Positions 61,047 through 64,000 of a DNA stretch of 64,000 nucleotides are shown here, piece after piece. This DNA is from Algibacter sp045066735. Its GTDB lineage: Bacteria > Bacteroidota > Bacteroidia > Flavobacteriales > Flavobacteriaceae. Numbering within the stretch: the stretch's first letter is position 1; each line of letters opens with the position of its first letter. Location: positions 62,001-126,000 of the forward strand of contig NZ_JBISHH010000011.1 in the NCBI RefSeq assembly GCF_045066735.1. The letters are read 5' to 3'. The translations under genes were made by a program, and so were the position numbers. The notes under the pieces were generated by a model. The model worked only from the letters and a program-made list of their open reading frames with translations, was not told where the DNA came from and did not search any database.

Positions 61047-61590
61047 TTTTTTGATTTAGTTTAGAAAAACGATTCACCCAAAAAATCCATAATAAAAAAA
61101 CAACACCATAAATAATAGCCGGAAAAACAACTGAATGTAGAAACTCCGATTCTTCCGGATATTTATAAAGCCATATCGATAATATTACAATACGTAAAAT
61201 GTTGACCACATAAATAACAACACTCCCAGAGAGCAGATACAAAAACGTAATTTTTAACTTTCCTGAAAATGCTACAATGAAAGACATGAATAAAATAAGA
61301 ACACTAAGCCCATTGCACCCTTCAATAATTCTAGCCACATAAACATCTTTTAATATAACCATTAAAGAAGGCTCATTTAAGTGCGCCACAAGTTCGGTTG
61401 TATAACCCATAGTGTTTAACAAATCTTTACTTTGCTCTCCGACCAAATAGGTAAAATAGTCGGGGTAAAATTTAGAACCGTCGGAAAACTGTAAATAGAA
61501 TTTATAAATTACAGACAGTGAAATGTAGACCAACAAAAATGTAAGTATAAATTTTATTACCGACCGGTATTTTAGAAAGAGTGATTTCAA
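61039..61590 (-). CDS. xrtF: Exosortase XrtF
   Basis: The 183-residue inner-membrane protein is an exosortase, a transpeptidase-like enzyme that processes proteins with a C-terminal sorting signal. The catalytic residues are visible: Cys92 in EGCNGL, Arg133 in NILRI and His152 in FLHSV, each at the membrane face of a helix. Its length and the partner gene next to it fit the XrtF subfamily of flavobacteria. No cognate target with an exosortase sorting signal is seen in the window. The gene appears to start at TTG (MKSLFLKYRS). Confidence 0.92.
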   Translation of the reverse strand: MKSLFLKYRSVIKFILTFLLVYISLSVIYKFYLQFSDGSKFYPDYFTYLVGEQSKDLLNTMGYTTELVAHLNEPSLMVILKDVYVARIIEGCNGLSVLILFMSFIVAFSGKLKITFLYLLSGSVVIYVVNILRIVILSIWLYKYPEESEFLHSVVFPAIIYGVVFLLWIFWVNRFSKLNQKNV

Positions 61591-61634
61591 ATTAAAATGC
61601 TATAAACAAAGTACCGAAATTACATCTTTTTAAA

Positions 61635-61642
61635 TACTTTTG
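61635..61642 (+). promoter_or_regulatory. Promoter -7 box for the GAF-domain gene
   Basis: TACTTTTG matches TAnnTTTG, 17 bases before the ATG. Confidence 0.5.
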
Positions 61643-61659
61643 CCAAAACTTTTGAAATT

Positions 61660-62115
61660 ATGATTTTAGAAACTCTAAAACCTCAAGTATCTGCAATTAT
61701 TTCTAATAATAAAATAGATAAAAATGAGCGCTTATTAAACATATGCCAACTGCTAGAAAAGAACATAGCGTATTATAATTGGGTAGGTTTTTATTTTAGA
61801 AACGGTGAGAAAGAAGAATTACTTTTAGGCCCATACGTTGGAGCTCCAACAGACCATACTGTAATTCCTTTTGGAAAAGGAATTTGTGGACAAGTAGCTG
61901 TTAGTAATGAAAACTTTGTTGTGCCAGATGTTGCTGCTCAAGATAATTATATTGCTTGTAGCATCACGGTTAAAGCAGAAATAGTTGTTCCTGTTTTTGT
62001 AAACGGCGAAAATATTGGCCAAATTGATATTGATTCGAATACACCAGACCCATTTACAGAAGCCGATGAGCGTTTTCTAGAGTTTGTTTGTGCTCAAGTT
62101 GCAACTATTTTATAG
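61660..62115 (+). CDS. GAF-domain protein, free methionine-(R)-sulfoxide reductase-like
   Basis: The 151-residue protein is a single GAF domain resembling free methionine-(R)-sulfoxide reductase: YNWVGFYF, LLLGPYVGAP, IPFGKGICGQVA, VPDVAAQDNYIAC and IDIDSNTPDPFTEADE. Of the three Cys used by the Escherichia coli enzyme, those in GICG and YIAC are kept, but the one after the LGPY segment is replaced (region PTDH). It may still reduce methionine sulfoxide with two Cys, or be a binding domain only. It is divergent from xrtF and ends in a long hairpin terminator. Confidence 0.86.
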   Translation: MILETLKPQVSAIISNNKIDKNERLLNICQLLEKNIAYYNWVGFYFRNGEKEELLLGPYVGAPTDHTVIPFGKGICGQVAVSNENFVVPDVAAQDNYIACSITVKAEIVVPVFVNGENIGQIDIDSNTPDPFTEADERFLEFVCAQVATIL

Positions 62116-62156
62116 AAAACCTTTTTATAGAATAATTTAAAATAGAAATAATTTAT

Positions 62157-62217
62157 AGAAGTTGTTGTCACGTGGGGTATGTGTTTTGCATTCCACTTGT
62201 TAACAACTTCTTTTTTT
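62157..62217 (+). terminator. Hairpin terminator between the GAF gene and purH
   Basis: AGAAGTTGTT pairs with AACAACTTCT, with an inner imperfect stem, and seven T follow. It ends the GAF gene transcript. Confidence 0.82.
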
Positions 62218-62276
62218 AGTTGAAAAATGAAACTTCTTTTTTATTATTTCACAACCTATTTTTTAAACTAAATAAG

Positions 62277-62284
62277 TACTTTTG
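62277..62284 (+). promoter_or_regulatory. Promoter -7 box for purH
   Basis: TACTTTTG matches TAnnTTTG and gives a leader of about 80 bases before the purH ATG. No riboswitch is recognised in that leader. Confidence 0.5.
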
Positions 62285-62368
62285 CAAATATTTTAAATTT
62301 TCAGTGTAAAAGGCTGAAAAACAATAAAATTTCACATAAAAAGGACTCTTAAACACAACACAACACTA

Positions 62369-63901
62369 ATGAGCAACGAAAAAACCATTAAATCGGCACT
62401 AATTTCTGTATTTAGTAAAGACGGATTAGAACCTATTGTAAAAAAGTTAAACGAACAAGGCGTGACCATATATTCTACTGGTGGCACCGAAAAATTTATT
62501 AACGATTTAGGCATAAACGTTGTTCCTGTTGAAGATGTAACCTCTTACCCTTCTATTCTTGGTGGCCGTGTAAAAACACTTCATCCTAAAGTTTTTGGAG
62601 GTATTTTAAACAGACAAAACCATGATGGTGATGTTGCTGAATTAGCTGAATACGACATCCCACAACTTGATGTTGTTATTGTAGATTTATATCCATTTGA
62701 AAAAACAGTAGCTTCTGGAGCAAGTACTCAAGATATTATTGAAAAAATTGATATTGGAGGGATTTCTTTAATTCGTGCAGCAGCTAAAAATTATTCAGAT
62801 GTTATTTGTGTATCATCAGTAGATGATTATGCTGAATTTTTAGACATTATTTCTGAAAATAACGGAAGTATTTCTGAAGAAAACAGAAAACGTTTTGCAG
62901 GAAAAGCATTTAATGTATCTTCTCATTACGATACGGCTATTTTTAACTACTTCAACCAAAACAATGAAGAGACTGTTTTAAAAATTAGCGAAACAAATGG
63001 TAAAACATTACGTTACGGAGAGAATCCACACCAAAAAGGTTTTTTCTTCGGAAACTTTGATGAATTATTCACTAAACTGCATGGTAAAGAGTTAAGCTAC
63101 AACAACCTTTTAGATGTTGATGCTGCAGTGAATTTAATGAACGAATTTAAAAACGACGCACCAACATTTGCTGTTTTAAAACACAATAACGCTTGTGGTT
63201 TAGCCCAGCGCGACACATTACACCAAGCTTATGTAGACGCATTGGCAGGAGATCCTGTCTCTGCTTTTGGAGGCGTTTTAATTAGCAACAAAGAAATTGA
63301 TTTAGCTACAGCCGAAGAAATACATAAATTATTCTGTGAGGTTGTTATCGCACCTTCTTTTTCTGCGGAAGCGCTAGAAACTCTTAAAGGTAAAAAGAAC
63401 AGAATTTTATTAGAAATACATGATATTGACATGCCGCAAACAAACGTTAGAAGCTGTTTAAACGGTGTTTTAGTACAAGACAGAAATAATATTACAGATC
63501 AGGCTGAAGATTTAAAAACAGTAACAAACTTAGCGCCAACTAATTCGCAAGTTGACGATTTAATATTTGCTTCTAAAATTTGTAAGCATACTAAATCTAA
63601 TACTATTGTTTTAACAAAAAACAAAACGCTATTAGCGAGCGGAACCGGACAAACTAGCCGTGTTGACGCTTTAGAACAAGCCATACACAAAGCGCAAACC
63701 TTTAAATTTGATTTAAACGGAGCTGCTATGGCAAGTGATGCTTTTTTCCCTTTTCCTGATTGTGTGGAAATAGCTAAAAACGCTGGTATAGCTTCGGTAA
63801 TTCAACCTGGTGGATCTATTAAAGATCAATTAAGCATTGATTATTGTAACGATAATAATGTAGCTATGGTAATGACTGGAACACGCCACTTTAAACACTA
63901 A
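62369..63901 (+). CDS. purH: AICAR transformylase/IMP cyclohydrolase
   Basis: The 510-residue bifunctional enzyme catalyses the last two steps of IMP synthesis. The N-terminal cyclohydrolase domain (about 1-190) has STGGTEKFI and GGRVKTLHPKVFGGIL. The transformylase domain has KHNNACGLAQ with the catalytic Lys-His pair, VSAFGGVL, and the end SDAFFPFPD through IQPGGSIKDQ. It uses 10-formyl-tetrahydrofolate, which FolD at 27.9 kb can supply. It is a single gene with its own promoter and a terminator directly after it. Confidence 0.97.
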   Translation: MSNEKTIKSALISVFSKDGLEPIVKKLNEQGVTIYSTGGTEKFINDLGINVVPVEDVTSYPSILGGRVKTLHPKVFGGILNRQNHDGDVAELAEYDIPQLDVVIVDLYPFEKTVASGASTQDIIEKIDIGGISLIRAAAKNYSDVICVSSVDDYAEFLDIISENNGSISEENRKRFAGKAFNVSSHYDTAIFNYFNQNNEETVLKISETNGKTLRYGENPHQKGFFFGNFDELFTKLHGKELSYNNLLDVDAAVNLMNEFKNDAPTFAVLKHNNACGLAQRDTLHQAYVDALAGDPVSAFGGVLISNKEIDLATAEEIHKLFCEVVIAPSFSAEALETLKGKKNRILLEIHDIDMPQTNVRSCLNGVLVQDRNNITDQAEDLKTVTNLAPTNSQVDDLIFASKICKHTKSNTIVLTKNKTLLASGTGQTSRVDALEQAIHKAQTFKFDLNGAAMASDAFFPFPDCVEIAKNAGIASVIQPGGSIKDQLSIDYCNDNNVAMVMTGTRHFKH

Positions 63902-63906
63902 ATTTT

Positions 63907-63959
63907 TATGGACGGTTTAAGCTTCACTTTTAAACAGAAGATAGTTTAAACCGTCCATA
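63907..63959 (+). terminator. Terminator of purH
   Basis: TATGGACGGTTTAA pairs with TTAAACCGTCCATA, a perfect 14-bp stem. The T tract after it is weak, so termination strength is uncertain. Confidence 0.7.
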
Positions 63960-63987
63960 ATTAAATAAAATACGTATAACCTACGAA

Positions 63988-63995
63988 TACTTTTG
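63988..63995 (+). promoter_or_regulatory. Promoter -7 box for the next gene, outside the window
   Basis: TACTTTTG matches TAnnTTTG at the window end and points to a plus-strand gene just beyond it. Confidence 0.4.
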
Positions 63996-64000
63996 GTAAA

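Noticed and set aside
62157..62217. Purine riboswitch upstream of purH
   Set aside because: The conserved purine-riboswitch core is absent and the hairpin has the form of a terminator for the preceding gene, upstream of the purH promoter box.

Overview
The window looks like a core chromosomal segment of a low-GC marine-type Flavobacteriaceae bacterium (Bacteroidota). The evidence is gliding genes (gldB, gldC), a type IX secretion system (T9SS) gene set with type A and type B C-terminal sorting domains, a PorP/SprF protein, exosortase XrtF, mevalonate-pathway genes, frequent TTG starts, and promoter -7 boxes of the Bacteroidota form TAnnTTTG. I see no tRNA, rRNA, CRISPR array, insertion sequence or prophage. 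Genus cannot be fixed from the sequence alone.

Layout. 0-6 kb: the start of a thioredoxin-like gene, then a dipeptidyl peptidase IV with two POT peptide transporters. 6-14.4 kb: HMG-CoA reductase faces a minus-strand run made of a type B sorting-domain surface protein, PorP/SprF, an OmpA protein, a HAD phosphatase and a secreted ubiquitin-T9SS fusion. 14.6-31.3 kb: SDR, M28 peptidase, pdhA-pdhC, cytidine deaminase, gldB-gldC divergent from nadE, an atypical response regulator, dnaG, lipB, a cupin and an alpha/beta hydrolase, rluF, folD, ffh and small membrane or lipoproteins. 31.3-38.6 kb: a structured repeat, lysS, an 860-base gap holding three tandem copies of a structured unit, a barrel-like protein, a metzincin lipoprotein and a Spy-like protein. 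38.6-45.6 kb: an RMD1 protein, two small acidic proteins, and a coupled four-gene polyamine operon (arginine decarboxylase, agmatinase, deoxyhypusine-synthase homologue, GNAT-nitrilase fusion). 45.6-54 kb: an RluB-like protein lacking its catalytic Asp, UbiA, mevalonate kinase, diphosphomevalonate decarboxylase, small genes, and an M64 peptidase with a T9SS tail. 54-64 kb: obgE, a fused hpt-adk gene, purK-purE, an M3 oligopeptidase, xrtF with its partner, a GAF protein and purH.

How the genes work together. Peptide catabolism is strong: extracytoplasmic DPP IV, M28 and M64 peptidases, two POT importers and a cytoplasmic M3 peptidase. Mevalonate enzymes are split over two loci (6 kb and 48-49 kb). 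Purine synthesis and salvage cluster at 55-64 kb.

The most striking item is the gene at 7426-7950. Its predicted signal peptidase cut leaves a mature protein that begins exactly at residue 1 of a ubiquitin domain (49 of 69 positions identical to eukaryotic ubiquitin by my hand alignment) followed by a T9SS sorting domain. Next in interest are the three tandem structured units after lysS, two copies of a second structured intergenic repeat, and three proteins whose defining residues are missing: an RluB-like protein, a response regulator and DnaG.
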